Shown here in pieces: positions 50,637 to 60,004 of a stretch of 64,000 nt of DNA. The translations under genes and the position numbers were made by a program. The notes under the pieces are model-generated. The model saw only the letters and a program-made list of their open reading frames with translations, did not search any database and was not told the origin of the DNA. Position 1 is the first letter of the stretch, and each line of letters begins with the position of its first letter. The stretch is from an uncultured Vibrio sp. (GTDB taxonomy: Bacteria; Pseudomonadota; Gammaproteobacteria; Enterobacterales; Vibrionaceae): assembly GCA_947504195.1 (NCBI GenBank), contig CANNGN010000006.1, positions 1-64,000 on the forward strand, given 5' to 3'.

Positions 50637-51352
50637 TGCGCTGTTATCGTTCGTTGCCGACTATCAAAGCTATGACCTTCGATCTCGATGATACCTTGTA
50701 TGATAATCATCCAGTCATCGCGAACTTAGAGGAGAAGGTCTTGCAGTGGATGAGGCAAAATTATCCAATAACACAGGAGTGTTCTCGTCAATGGTGGTTT
50801 GAGATAAAGCAGAGAGTTATCGCTCAGAATCCCAACTTGAAACACGATGTAACAGAATGGCGGCGTGAGCAGATTCGACTAGGCTTAGTGCTTTTGGGTT
50901 ACGATGATCCTAAAGCTAAACATGCTGCCGACCACACTATTATCGAGGTCTTGCGCTTGCGTAATTGTATCGATGTTCCACATGAAACTTACCGAGTGCT
51001 CTCTATTTTATCTCAACATATTCCATTAATTGCGATTACGAATGGCAATGTGGATCCAAGCCGAATTGGATTATCGGACTATTTTCAAATGGTCTTAAAA
51101 GCAGGTCCCGATGGACGTGCAAAGCCTAACTCAGATATGTTTCAAGCCGCACAAGCGAAACTAAACATACCAGCCAGCTCTATTTTGCATATTGGTGATC
51201 ATCCGATAACCGATGTATATGGGGCTTGGGATAATGGTTTTTCTTCCTGTTGGTTTAATGATAAATCCCTAACCATACGCCATTCTATAAAATTCAAAAC
51301 CTTACCTGATTTAGAAATTGATCAGTTGGCGGATCTCATAACTTTAGTCTAG
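50636..51352 (+). CDS. yigB: HAD-superfamily phosphatase YigB
   Basis: YigB removes phosphate from 5-amino-6-(5-phosphoribitylamino)uracil in riboflavin synthesis, among other substrates. The 238 residues contain HAD motif I FDLDDTLYDN near residue 15, motif II ITNGN, motif III with Lys in GPDGRAKPN, and motif IV HIGDHPITDVYGA. It follows xerC with a one-base overlap, as in E. coli. A weak parS-like sequence lies within it (50974-50989). Confidence 0.93.
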   Translation: MRCYRSLPTIKAMTFDLDDTLYDNHPVIANLEEKVLQWMRQNYPITQECSRQWWFEIKQRVIAQNPNLKHDVTEWRREQIRLGLVLLGYDDPKAKHAADHTIIEVLRLRNCIDVPHETYRVLSILSQHIPLIAITNGNVDPSRIGLSDYFQMVLKAGPDGRAKPNSDMFQAAQAKLNIPASSILHIGDHPITDVYGAWDNGFSSCWFNDKSLTIRHSIKFKTLPDLEIDQLADLITLV

Positions 51353-51436
51353 AGTTGTAGAATAATAATCTCATATGTTTTTTTCTCGTCAGTGTTAGGC
51401 ACTTGATACGTTAGTTGAAGTATCAAACTGGAAATT

Positions 51437-53932
51437 ATGGAAACTCAATCATTTATCGTTGAAAATTGCGAGTCGTTGGAACTTAAGCTTCAATCTCTAG
51501 ATAAGTTTGAGGGGGCAAGTGTATTGATCCAATTGTTCTCGGATAGCGAACAGGATCTCGTTGGCGCACTTGCAAAGATCCTTTTGCGATCGTTTCCCCA
51601 TGCCACATTAATTGGTATGAGCAGCGAGCAATTGATTGAACATGGTGACATCGTTGAGCATCATTCTCTGATAGTGATTACTGCTTTTTCACAAACACAG
51701 TTAAGTAGCGTTGTCGTTCCTTATACTGCAAGTCCTATCCAGGCAAACGTCACACAGCTTGAATCATTAAACATCACTCCAGATACCAAAGCAGCAGTTT
51801 GTTTTGCCGATCGCTTTGAACATGCTGAACCTCACGATATTCAATCTATGTTTGACCTCCCTATCGATTTCCCGATAGCCGGTGGGGCATCCTGTAATAC
51901 CGAACACGGTCAGTGGGTACTGTTGGGTGAAAAGCTTTATCAAAGCGCATTTGTAGCAGTTGCGTTTCATGGTAGCGAATTATATGTCGATGTAGGTGGA
52001 TTTACTGAATGGTATCCATTAGGTGAATCGTTTGTTGTGACGAAGACGGATGGTTGTGTTGTCGAAAAGATTGATAATTTACCTGTGAGAGAGCTTTATG
52101 ATCGATATCTTGGTGATAATGATGAATTTCCATTTGAGCTTATCAAAAATTTTCCATTTATTATCGGTGAAGAACAAAATCAAGATGTTTACGCCCCAAT
52201 AAAAAATATGGGGAGTGAAGGGATATTATTTGATAAAGAAATCCCAGAGGGGGCGAAAGTACGGTTTTGTTATAATCATCCATCCCTTTCCTTGGATAAA
52301 ATACAAATTTATTCTCAGAAGCTTATTCAGCGCTCTCCAGAATCGATATTTATCTATAATTGCTTCTCTCGATTAAGCTTTATGGAGGGCAATTCAGAAT
52401 TAATTCCTATGCAGAATGTGGCCAATACTTATGGCACTTACTGTATGGGGGAATTTTGTCGGCTGGATGGTAAGCAAAGGGTTTTACATCATAGTTTGAC
52501 TTTTATCGCGATGAGAGAAAAAGAGAGTTCAACTTTAACTAATCATCACCATAGTAAACTCCCGATAAGTTACGCGAAATCAGTATCCCCACTGTTTAGC
52601 TTGATTAAAAATTCCTTTTTAGATTTGGATATACGAAATCAATCGATGGCAGAGCAGATTCAGCAGCAAACCGATATGCTGACACAAAGCTATCGTATTG
52701 ATCATCATACTGGTTTACCTAATCGAGTAGCATTGCATCAACGATTAGAGAGTATCGAAGACAACCAACACCTATTGACGTTAAAAGTGACAGGCTTTAG
52801 CCGTATTAATGAAAAGTATGGCTATAAAGTTGGCGATAAACTGCTCCTTGATATCAGCGAATATTTCAAAAGTTATATTAAGCAAAAAGAGTATTCGACT
52901 TTTGAAGTCTTTTCGATTGGTGTAGGTGAGTGGGCATTTATCTTTACCACAGATTTAGATGACGCATATGTACAGTTAAATTTTTCTGAGTTCACCGATG
53001 CACTAGAGAATGTGAATTTTGAACCATTTGGTTTACCTGATGTGGATTATCTGTCGGTTTCGGTCAATGGTGGGTTAGTGAGTCGACGTGACTTCCCTGC
53101 ACAACCTGTTGAGGATTTATTACTGAGATCAGTAGAGGCACGACGCTATGCTGACCAGAACAATAAACGATTTTACAACGCAAATGAATTAATTGAGCGA
53201 GATGAGAAACGCCTTGAGCAATTAAGTTGGCTGTCATTCGTGAGTCGAGCCATTCTTGACGACAATATTGTTCCTTTTGCACAACCTATATTCGATGCTT
53301 CCGACCATTCAATTGCGTCATATGAATGCTTAGTACGAATCCAAGATGGAAGCAGTATTATCGAACCAGGTAAGTTTTTGCCCATTATCGAAGGTACTCA
53401 TTTGTATACTCGCTTGAGTCGACAGATGGTAACCAAAACCTTTGAAATTATGAAAAACCGTTCTGAGTCCTTTTCGATTAACCTCGCACCTCAAGACTTT
53501 ATGAGTGAACATACGTTGGAGCATCTTGAACAAGCAATAAAGCAAATTGATGATCCAACCCGCGTCGGTATCGAAGTGTTGGAAACGGAGCAAATTAAAG
53601 ACTATTCTCGTATGATCGATGTATGTAATCAGCTGCGAGCCTTAGGTGCTAGAATTATCATTGATGACTTCGGGAGTGGTTATTCGAATATTGATGAGAT
53701 TATTAAACTAGAGCCTCAAGTGATAAAAATTGATGGCAGCTTGATTAAAGATATCGACTCCAATTTGAAGCAGCGTCATATTACTCAACAGTTAATAACA
53801 TTGTGTCATGTATTAAACGCTAAAACCGTGGCTGAGTTTGTTCACAATGGAGAAATCTGCCGTATTGTTGAAAATATGGGTATTGACTATATTCAGGGGT
53901 ATCACCTTGGAAAGCCTACCTTACTCAAGTAG
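51437..53932 (+). CDS. FIST-GGDEF-EAL protein, probable c-di-GMP phosphodiesterase
   Basis: The 831-residue protein has an N-terminal FIST sensor domain (about 1-385, no membrane segment), a GGDEF-like domain (about 425-575) and an EAL domain (about 590-830). The GGDEF signature is replaced by GVGEW, so cyclase activity is unlikely. EAL residues are largely kept: Glu in YECLVRIQD, Asn in SINLAP, Glu in IEVLETEQ, the Asp pair in IIDDFGSGYSN, Lys in VIKIDGS and Glu in VAEFVHNGE. I infer a cytosolic phosphodiesterase tuned by a small ligand bound to FIST. Its 3' end overlaps the convergent DTW gene by 12 bases. Confidence 0.9.
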   Translation: METQSFIVENCESLELKLQSLDKFEGASVLIQLFSDSEQDLVGALAKILLRSFPHATLIGMSSEQLIEHGDIVEHHSLIVITAFSQTQLSSVVVPYTASPIQANVTQLESLNITPDTKAAVCFADRFEHAEPHDIQSMFDLPIDFPIAGGASCNTEHGQWVLLGEKLYQSAFVAVAFHGSELYVDVGGFTEWYPLGESFVVTKTDGCVVEKIDNLPVRELYDRYLGDNDEFPFELIKNFPFIIGEEQNQDVYAPIKNMGSEGILFDKEIPEGAKVRFCYNHPSLSLDKIQIYSQKLIQRSPESIFIYNCFSRLSFMEGNSELIPMQNVANTYGTYCMGEFCRLDGKQRVLHHSLTFIAMREKESSTLTNHHHSKLPISYAKSVSPLFSLIKNSFLDLDIRNQSMAEQIQQQTDMLTQSYRIDHHTGLPNRVALHQRLESIEDNQHLLTLKVTGFSRINEKYGYKVGDKLLLDISEYFKSYIKQKEYSTFEVFSIGVGEWAFIFTTDLDDAYVQLNFSEFTDALENVNFEPFGLPDVDYLSVSVNGGLVSRRDFPAQPVEDLLLRSVEARRYADQNNKRFYNANELIERDEKRLEQLSWLSFVSRAILDDNIVPFAQPIFDASDHSIASYECLVRIQDGSSIIEPGKFLPIIEGTHLYTRLSRQMVTKTFEIMKNRSESFSINLAPQDFMSEHTLEHLEQAIKQIDDPTRVGIEVLETEQIKDYSRMIDVCNQLRALGARIIIDDFGSGYSNIDEIIKLEPQVIKIDGSLIKDIDSNLKQRHITQQLITLCHVLNAKTVAEFVHNGEICRIVENMGIDYIQGYHLGKPTLLK

Positions 53933-54532
53933 ATATCTGTTTTCTTTCAGCATGTGACCACTTTTATCTGCTAAGTAACTTTTCATCATAAAATGAAAAA
54001 AACTCTTCAGTTGTTTACTATTTTTTGTCTCCTTTAAAGCTGAGAGCAATTCTATCGCAACTTCTAATGTACATAGGCTATCGTTTTGTTGGTTTTTCCT
54101 CAGTTGGTAATGAGAGGATTGACTAGGGCAGAATGAAACCCGCTGAATATTATCAAGCCATGGACTTTTTCGTTCCATCTTCTTTGCCTCTTGCCATGTT
54201 CCATCAAGCAATAAAAAGTGCGGAGTCAGTTGGCATTCTTGAGCTCTTTTTAAAGCCAAACCCAATGGTTGACTCGTTTGGTTGGGAAATAGCAAAAGCG
54301 GTACTTGATGAGGTTGTTCAAGACGATCTATCAAATCTGGGATTTTTTCAGTGCGCTTCCATTGATAGCGCTGACAATCTGGCAACGAATCAACCAGCCA
54401 TTTACCAGTATTGGTTTCTCGTTCAAACTCCTTCTCATGAGTTATCAGTGACAGCGTTAAGCCACTTTTTAGTCGTGGTATTTTGTCACAAATGCATTGA
54501 AATTTTAGTCCGCATCTCGAGCAAGGAATCAT
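53921..54532 (-). CDS. DTW-domain tRNA-uridine aminocarboxypropyltransferase (TapT-like)
   Basis: DTW-domain proteins transfer an aminocarboxypropyl group from SAM to a uridine in tRNA (acp3U). The 203-residue protein has the N-terminal Cys cluster CSRCGLKFQCIC, the LLLFPNQTSQPL segment and the name motif as LDGTWQEAKKM. E. coli TapT (YfiP) is somewhat longer. The start overlaps the preceding lipoprotein stop (ATGA), so the two are translated together although their functions look unrelated. Confidence 0.88.
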   Translation of the reverse strand: MIPCSRCGLKFQCICDKIPRLKSGLTLSLITHEKEFERETNTGKWLVDSLPDCQRYQWKRTEKIPDLIDRLEQPHQVPLLLFPNQTSQPLGLALKRAQECQLTPHFLLLDGTWQEAKKMERKSPWLDNIQRVSFCPSQSSHYQLRKNQQNDSLCTLEVAIELLSALKETKNSKQLKSFFHFMMKSYLADKSGHMLKENRYLLE

Positions 54533-55548
54533 GGTTCGACTTTAAATAATTGCATCCCACCGTTTCCAATGGGATAGAGCTGCTGACCAATTTTCTCCTG
54601 ATCGGTTTTGATACCACCGTCAATTCGATCAAATATTCGTCGAGAAACTAAATACTGTCCTTGGTTTTGAGTCATAACGACTTCGATTTGAGTAGCATTC
54701 AGTATTTGCCAATAACCACGCTCGACGATTTCACTTTGGGTTCGATTGTCAAAGTATCGAGTAATGGCTTCGTGAGTGTTGCCTAGAGTCAGTTTTATGT
54801 TTAATGCTTGATTATTCAGGCTCTGTGCCTGGTATTCACCTTCCCATCCGTCCAAAGCATCAAAGCTACTGACACGAGCACATCCTTTATAGCGAATTGA
54901 ATTGCTTTTTGCAGAAGCCACCCAACCATATAAGTGACCATCTTCTTGCAATTGACAGAGTGAAGGGCTGAGTATGACAGAGCTCTCTAAACCATAGTAA
55001 CGTACTTGCTGCTTGAACTGTTCTTTACGTGTTATAGCGACATTGTATTGCCCTGGAACAAATACCATTTCTTGATTTTCGATCGATACTAGCCATTTTG
55101 GTGAATGACCTAGTGCTTGAGTTGGGTGCGGAGGTTGACTACAGCTCAAAACTGCATCGTCTGCAACAAAGTTAATCTGTTTGACCACGAGTTGAGCACG
55201 ATAGTCGGCATTAAATCCAGATCGACTTGGAACATCTAGGTAACCAATGAGTTCTCCATACAATTCTTGATAAGGATAATGAGTTTGATCGGCAAGCGTC
55301 TCTTTTAACTGTGGTGAAAGTGTTAGTGTGTATTGATCATTTGTGCCACACGGAATAAAGGAATTGGTCTCTCCTCCAATAATCATTTTTCCACGGAATA
55401 CGATATTGCGATAGTCGATAGAATCAGGGATCGCCAGGTTGGCGAGTTTTGGGTCATTCGCTTTTGAAGATGACTGATTAGAGCTAGAGCAGGCAACTAA
55501 AAACATCGTGCAGATTAATGGAAGCAATGTGCGAAAAAATCGTATCAT
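54529..55548 (-). CDS. Putative lipoprotein of unknown function
   Basis: From the chosen ATG at 55548 the protein has 339 residues with a lipoprotein signal FRTLLPLICTMFLVACSSS (Cys 20). The mature part has a Ser-rich linker and a beta-rich region with paired Cys, including FIPCGTNDQYTL, VLSCSQPP and ARVSSFDALDGWEG. The end YPIGNGGMQLFKVE resembles COG3650-type secreted proteins that bind small molecules, but I do not assign a role. The frame is open 14 codons further upstream; I prefer the later start because it gives a proper signal peptide. Confidence 0.8.
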   Translation of the reverse strand: MIRFFRTLLPLICTMFLVACSSSNQSSSKANDPKLANLAIPDSIDYRNIVFRGKMIIGGETNSFIPCGTNDQYTLTLSPQLKETLADQTHYPYQELYGELIGYLDVPSRSGFNADYRAQLVVKQINFVADDAVLSCSQPPHPTQALGHSPKWLVSIENQEMVFVPGQYNVAITRKEQFKQQVRYYGLESSVILSPSLCQLQEDGHLYGWVASAKSNSIRYKGCARVSSFDALDGWEGEYQAQSLNNQALNIKLTLGNTHEAITRYFDNRTQSEIVERGYWQILNATQIEVVMTQNQGQYLVSRRIFDRIDGGIKTDQEKIGQQLYPIGNGGMQLFKVEP

Positions 55549-55655
55549 CTTAAAAAGTCTCAGATAGGGTAGAATCGTAGTAATAACCACGTATTAAATT
55601 AATTATAAAATAACTGGGATTCGGCGATGTCAGCGTTTCTTTTTCTCATGTTAAA

Positions 55656-56654
55656 TTAAGACGAAATTGTGTAGCGTTCAATAAACCTTGTTAATTCCTT
55701 TAGGCAACGATTTCGATATTCGTCTTTCTCAAATAACAGCTCGTGGTTTGCGCCTTTAATGGCCATCAAATGTGCGTCTTGGTTAACTGTCTGAACTTTG
55801 TCCATTAATTTAACTTGTGCTTGGTTTTCAACAATTTGATCGTTACCTGCTTGAAGAATAAGCAGCGGAGTTTTTAATTTTTTCGCATCATTTAGCAATT
55901 GTTTTACCGTCACCAAGCTTTGCCATACCCAAGTGATGCTTGGCCCACCGACTTGGAGTTCAGGAAACTGTTTATACAATTGGCGAAACCATTTATAACG
56001 TTGTTTGCTTTGACTTAGCGGGTTATTAAGAAATGGTTTAGTTTCATAGGGGCCGTACCCTGGAGCAAAGGTCGGCACTGAAGATTTCTGGCTTAACCAA
56101 CGGGTATACTGGATTGCGAAAGGGCGCATATACCAAGGAACAGGTAAACCGACCATCGGGGCAACAGCGACACAAGCAGAAAACACCGGTTGAGGTGTTT
56201 GTTGTAGATAGCGGAGCGTTATCGCACCTCCCATAGAATGCGCGAGGAGGAATTTTTTTTCATAGTGGTCCAATTCAAAAAACTCGACCATACTTTCCAG
56301 ATCGGAAACGTAATCTTGAAATTGCTCCACATGACCAATACTGTCTTCAATGTGCGGGTATTTGGATAAACCTTGCCCGCGATGATCGTATGAATAGATA
56401 TCATAACCGAGCTGAAAGAGATCGTAGAAGAGCTCTTGGTATTTGAAAACAGTCTCGATTCGCCCGTTGACAATAAAAATGGCTTTGGTGTGATGTGCAG
56501 CGGAGAACTTGCACCAGTGTAGTAATGAACCGTCGAATGAAGAATGGTAACCCGACTCTCGTTGCTGCCAAAAGTCACTAATCGATGAGCTCATCGCTTG
56601 TTCATAGCCAGTTTCTTGAGTATATCGTGATGTAGAGACGGTTTTTCTAGTCAT
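55656..56654 (-). CDS. pldB: Lysophospholipase L2 (PldB), alpha/beta hydrolase
   Basis: PldB hydrolyses lysophospholipids at the inner membrane. The 332-residue protein shows the oxyanion segment FIVNGRIETVFKYQEL, the YSYDHRGQGLS unit, the nucleophile elbow LLAHSMGGAI, the acid region LILQAGNDQIVEN and the final His in IKGANHELLFE. E. coli PldB has 340 residues and is also near yigB/yigL, so synteny supports the name. It is divergent from the EAL-HDOD gene. ATG 56654 lies well before the conserved core, so the true start may be a few codons later. Confidence 0.88.
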   Translation of the reverse strand: MTRKTVSTSRYTQETGYEQAMSSSISDFWQQRESGYHSSFDGSLLHWCKFSAAHHTKAIFIVNGRIETVFKYQELFYDLFQLGYDIYSYDHRGQGLSKYPHIEDSIGHVEQFQDYVSDLESMVEFFELDHYEKKFLLAHSMGGAITLRYLQQTPQPVFSACVAVAPMVGLPVPWYMRPFAIQYTRWLSQKSSVPTFAPGYGPYETKPFLNNPLSQSKQRYKWFRQLYKQFPELQVGGPSITWVWQSLVTVKQLLNDAKKLKTPLLILQAGNDQIVENQAQVKLMDKVQTVNQDAHLMAIKGANHELLFEKDEYRNRCLKELTRFIERYTISS

Positions 56655-56791
56655 AATGTTACATGTTGGTCTAGTTAGTGGATGAATCGGGCTTAATTAG
56701 AGTAAACTAGCTAAACTTAATTGCAACGATTATGCTATTTTCTGATGATCCTAAGCTAAGAGAGTGACGTTTATTTTCGTTAAGGAGCGAA

Positions 56792-57991
56792 ATGTATTAC
56801 ACCTATGTGGCACGACAACCAATATTGAACGTAGATCGTGTCACGACGGGATACGAGCTATTGTTTCGTGATGGTGAATGTCATGCATTTCCAACTCATA
56901 TTGCTTTCGATCGAGCGACCTATCGCTTAATTGTCGAATACTTTACTCGCTACGGGTGCAATCCTAACTACAACAGTTCACGGTGTTTTGTGAATTTTTG
57001 TCATCATGGCTTTATTAATCGCCTGCCACTAACATTGCCCAAAAGCTTTTTCTTTATCGAAATCTTGGAAACATGCGATCCGGATGATGATTTATATGAG
57101 GCTGTTCGAGAATTGTATCGTAGTGGTTATAAATTGGCCGCAGATGACTTTGTCTTCTCCCCTCAATGGGAACGATTTCTCCCTTATCTTGATATTATTA
57201 AGATCGATATTGCCATTACCGGAATCGACTACGCTTGTCATTTTGTGACATCGAAGGTCATTGCTGGATGTAAGGCTAAGTTCTTAGCTGAATGCGTTGC
57301 AACAGAGCAAGAGTTTATTGCTAGTCGTGAAGCAGGGTTTGAGTTGTTTCAGGGGGATTTTCTTCATCAACCCATCTTGATACAAGATCAAGAGGTAAAT
57401 TTACAACGTCAGGCTATATTTGAACTCATTAACGAAATTTTCCGAAACGATATAAATATAAATCGATTAGAGAGTTTGGTTGGTAATCAGCATGACTTAC
57501 TCAATATAATTTATGATTTTTTGAAACTCTCTAGCACACAACGTGCATCATTGGATTCCCCTCTTGCTCCCCTCAGAGAAGATAATATTAAAATTCCCAT
57601 TGCGCTGGCCATTGTTTCTTATCTTTCGGAGACCAAACCTAGAGAACTCTATAACCTCTCTTTACAACGGGCTCGATTTTGTCAGCTTATGGCCGATAAA
57701 GCTCCCTGCAAGTACTCCTCTGACCAACTATTTTTCACCGGATTATTCTCTCTTTTGGATGCATTAATGGGCGTTCCTTTAGAAGAATTAGAACTTCCCA
57801 AACCAGTAAAACAAGCGTTGACGCACAGGGAAGGGGAGTTAGGTAACCTTTTAGATTTTTATATGAGCCTTGAAAGTGCAGATTGGAACCTCTTGCAAAC
57901 TTATTGTGATGATTATTCTTTGACCATGCATGAAGTGACGAAGCTTTTCCACATTGCTCAGTGTTGGAGCCAAGACTTAAAGCATCTTTAA
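56792..57991 (+). CDS. EAL-HDOD (YuxH-type) signalling protein
   Basis: The 399-residue protein joins an N-terminal EAL domain (about 1-200) to a C-terminal HDOD domain (about 205-395). The first motif reads YELLFRDG in place of EALLRW. Asn in CFVNFCHHG, Glu in FIEILE, the Asp pair in LAADDFVF, Lys in IIKIDIAI and Glu in LAECVAT are still present, and the end FQGDFLHQP is typical of the class. Whether it cleaves c-di-GMP cannot be told; several EAL-HDOD proteins bind or regulate only. AAGGAG precedes the ATG. No neighbour shares its strand closely. Confidence 0.88.
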   Translation: MYYTYVARQPILNVDRVTTGYELLFRDGECHAFPTHIAFDRATYRLIVEYFTRYGCNPNYNSSRCFVNFCHHGFINRLPLTLPKSFFFIEILETCDPDDDLYEAVRELYRSGYKLAADDFVFSPQWERFLPYLDIIKIDIAITGIDYACHFVTSKVIAGCKAKFLAECVATEQEFIASREAGFELFQGDFLHQPILIQDQEVNLQRQAIFELINEIFRNDININRLESLVGNQHDLLNIIYDFLKLSSTQRASLDSPLAPLREDNIKIPIALAIVSYLSETKPRELYNLSLQRARFCQLMADKAPCKYSSDQLFFTGLFSLLDALMGVPLEELELPKPVKQALTHREGELGNLLDFYMSLESADWNLLQTYCDDYSLTMHEVTKLFHIAQCWSQDLKHL

Positions 57992-58084
57992 TTTTATTCT
58001 TTCCTTCCCTCAGTTTATTTGCGTTTATGTTTGTGAACTTTTGATGACTTCGTTATGACGCTATTGATCTCATCTTTTTATGTA

Positions 58085-58110
58085 TTAATATATGCATATC
58101 CATATATTAA
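58085..58110. promoter_or_regulatory. Operator of the arsenic operon (ArsR site)
   Basis: TTAATATATG and CATATATTAA are perfect 10-base arms around CATATC, 12 bases before the arsR start. A -35-like TTGATC (58064-58069) places the -10 region inside the repeat, so a bound repressor would block RNA polymerase. AT-rich palindromes of this kind are normal for ArsR/SmtB regulators. Confidence 0.8.
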
Positions 58111-58121
58111 AGAATTCAATC

Positions 58122-58460
58122 ATGATAGATCCTCACCAGTTTTTTAAATTACTGTCAGACGAAACACGTTTACGTTGCTTGCTTTTGATCTCACGAGAAG
58201 AATCTCTGTGTGTCTGTGAGCTCACTGCTGCACTCGAAGAGAGTCAGCCGAAGATATCTCGTCATTTAGCACAGCTACGTCAATGTGAAGTGCTATTGGA
58301 TGAGCGACGTGGTCAGTGGGTGTATTACCGAGTATCGTCAACGCTACCGGGTTGGATGCGAAAAGTGATTGAAGGGTTACAGCAGTCTAATTGCTTACAA
58401 CAACAATATTTGAATGATAGTGAGCGGCTAAAGAAGATGGGCGCTCGTCCTTGTACTTAG
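58122..58460 (+). CDS. arsR: Arsenic-responsive repressor ArsR
   Basis: ArsR is a winged-helix dimer that leaves DNA on binding arsenite. The 112 residues have LSDETRLRCLLLIS, the metal motif LCVCEL (Cys 30 and 32) and the recognition helix ESQPKISRHLAQLR. In E. coli R773 ArsR a third Cys stands where this protein has Thr 35; the first two are reported to be enough for response. I chose ATG 58122 because the earlier ATG at 58092 lies within the operator. It heads arsR-gapdh-phosphatase-arsJ. Confidence 0.93.
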   Translation: MIDPHQFFKLLSDETRLRCLLLISREESLCVCELTAALEESQPKISRHLAQLRQCEVLLDERRGQWVYYRVSSTLPGWMRKVIEGLQQSNCLQQQYLNDSERLKKMGARPCT

Positions 58461-58492
58461 TTTAAGAAAGATAGTTTTAGAGAGATAATGAG

Positions 58493-59494
58493 ATGACAAT
58501 TAAAGTCGGTATCAACGGATTTGGCCGTATTGGACGTTTAGCACTTAGAGCATCATTCGACTGGGATGAAATAGAGTTTGTTCGTATTAATGATGTTGCT
58601 GGAGATGCTAAAACATTAGCGCATTTACTAGAGTTTGATTCTATTCAAGGACGCTGGCATCACGAAGTAAGCATCGATGGCGATAAAATAATTGTCGCTG
58701 ACCAAGAAATTAAAACAACTCAATGCCGAGAGATCGATGCGGTAGATTGGTCCGATTGCGATGTTGTAATTGAGTCTACGGGTGTTCATCGCGACAAGTC
58801 ATTACTCGAAAAATACCTTGCTCAAGGGGTGAAACGTGTTGTGGTTTCTGCGCCAGTAAAGGAAGAAGGGATCGCGAATATTGTTGTTGGTGTTAATGAT
58901 TCGATCTTTGAACCTGATACCCATCAAATTGTCACCGCTGCTTCTTGTACCACGAATTGCATCGCACCGATCGTTAAAGTTATCCATGAGAAATTAGGTA
59001 TTGAGCAGTCCTCATTTACGACAATTCACGATTTAACCAATACTCAAACAATTCTCGATGCGCCACATAAAGACCTTCGTCGTGCCCGAGCGTGTGGTAT
59101 GAGTTTGATTCCTACCACAACGGGCAGCGCGACTGCAATCGTTGAAATCTTTCCTGAGCTTGCTGGAAAGATTAACGGCCATGCAGTGCGAGTCCCATTA
59201 GCCAACGCCTCTCTAACGGACATTATTTTTGATGTAAAGCGTGATACCACTGCAGAAGAAGTAAATACGCTACTTAAAGAAGCGTCACAAGGCGAAATGG
59301 CCGGCATTTTAGGATTTGAAGACCGTCCATTAGTATCGATTGATTATCGTGGTGATCAGCGTTCAACCATTGTCGATGCGTTGTCGACCATGGTGGTTGG
59401 TACTCGCATGGTTAAGATCTATGCTTGGTATGATAATGAAATGGGATATGCAACACGAACCGCTGAATTAGTGAAAAAAGTCGGCTTAGCATAG
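58493..59494 (+). CDS. ArsJ-associated glyceraldehyde-3-phosphate dehydrogenase
   Basis: This 333-residue enzyme is a type I GAPDH with the NAD fold [16 protein letters not shown] and the active-site Cys 152 in [11 protein letters not shown]. Next to arsJ, such enzymes use arsenate in place of phosphate and form unstable 1-arseno-3-phosphoglycerate, which ArsJ exports. Substrate-site segments are TTTGSATAI and a divergent phosphate loop [21 protein letters not shown] (partly). It is not the housekeeping enzyme judging from context. Spacing to the next gene is six bases. Confidence 0.94.
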   Translation: MTIKVGINGFGRIGRLALRASFDWDEIEFVRINDVAGDAKTLAHLLEFDSIQGRWHHEVSIDGDKIIVADQEIKTTQCREIDAVDWSDCDVVIESTGVHRDKSLLEKYLAQGVKRVVVSAPVKEEGIANIVVGVNDSIFEPDTHQIVTAASCTTNCIAPIVKVIHEKLGIEQSSFTTIHDLTNTQTILDAPHKDLRRARACGMSLIPTTTGSATAIVEIFPELAGKINGHAVRVPLANASLTDIIFDVKRDTTAEEVNTLLKEASQGEMAGILGFEDRPLVSIDYRGDQRSTIVDALSTMVVGTRMVKIYAWYDNEMGYATRTAELVKKVGLA

Positions 59495-59500
59495 GAATTA

Positions 59501-59992
59501 ATGAGAATGACACATCCAACTTGGGAATTATTGGTTGATGATAGCGCTTTGGTATTAATGCCTTGCCCTGGAACGAAGGAAGCCGACTTACAAAGCTCGC
59601 TCGAGCAGTTAAAGGCTCAAGGTGTTATGGCTATTGTGACCGCGATTAGCTGTGATGAAATGAAAGTCAAAAATGTAGAACAACTAGGTGACCTTAGTGA
59701 GAAGCTTGGTATCACTTGGTTCCATTTACCGATTGAAGATGATTGTGCGCCTGATGCAGAGTTTGAAGCAAAATGGCAGGATGTTTCTCCTCAGCTTGAA
59801 TCGATTATGACTCAAAGTGGCAAAGTTGCTCTGCATTGTATGGGAGGCTCTGGTCGAACTGGTTTGTTGGCAGCACGTCTATTGCTTGATAAAGGCTGGG
59901 AGCTGCCAGATATCATTACTCAAGTTCAAGCCTTGCGTCCTGGGGCTTTTCAAAAAAGTATTCAAATAGAATACATTGAGCAATTTGCTTAA
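59501..59992 (+). CDS. Cys-based (dual-specificity/CDKN3-like) phosphatase in the ars operon
   Basis: The 163-residue protein has the CX5R signature HCMGGSGRTG (Cys 113, Arg 119) and a possible general acid in LPIEDD (Asp 80 or 81), as in the CDKN3/dual-specificity phosphatase group. There is no signal peptide. It lies six bases after gapdh and before arsJ, so it is most likely part of the arsenate response. Its substrate is unknown. It is not ArsC: the N-terminal CX5R of the low-molecular-weight ArsC type is missing. A phosphatase acting on phosphoglycerate or on a stress-made phosphoester is one idea. Confidence 0.88.
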   Translation: MRMTHPTWELLVDDSALVLMPCPGTKEADLQSSLEQLKAQGVMAIVTAISCDEMKVKNVEQLGDLSEKLGITWFHLPIEDDCAPDAEFEAKWQDVSPQLESIMTQSGKVALHCMGGSGRTGLLAARLLLDKGWELPDIITQVQALRPGAFQKSIQIEYIEQFA

Positions 59993-60004
59993 TAGCGTAC
60001 AGCT

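Noticed and set aside
54133-54549. 138-residue plus-strand frame
   Set aside because: It is the shadow of the DTW-domain gene, which has clear family motifs on the other strand.
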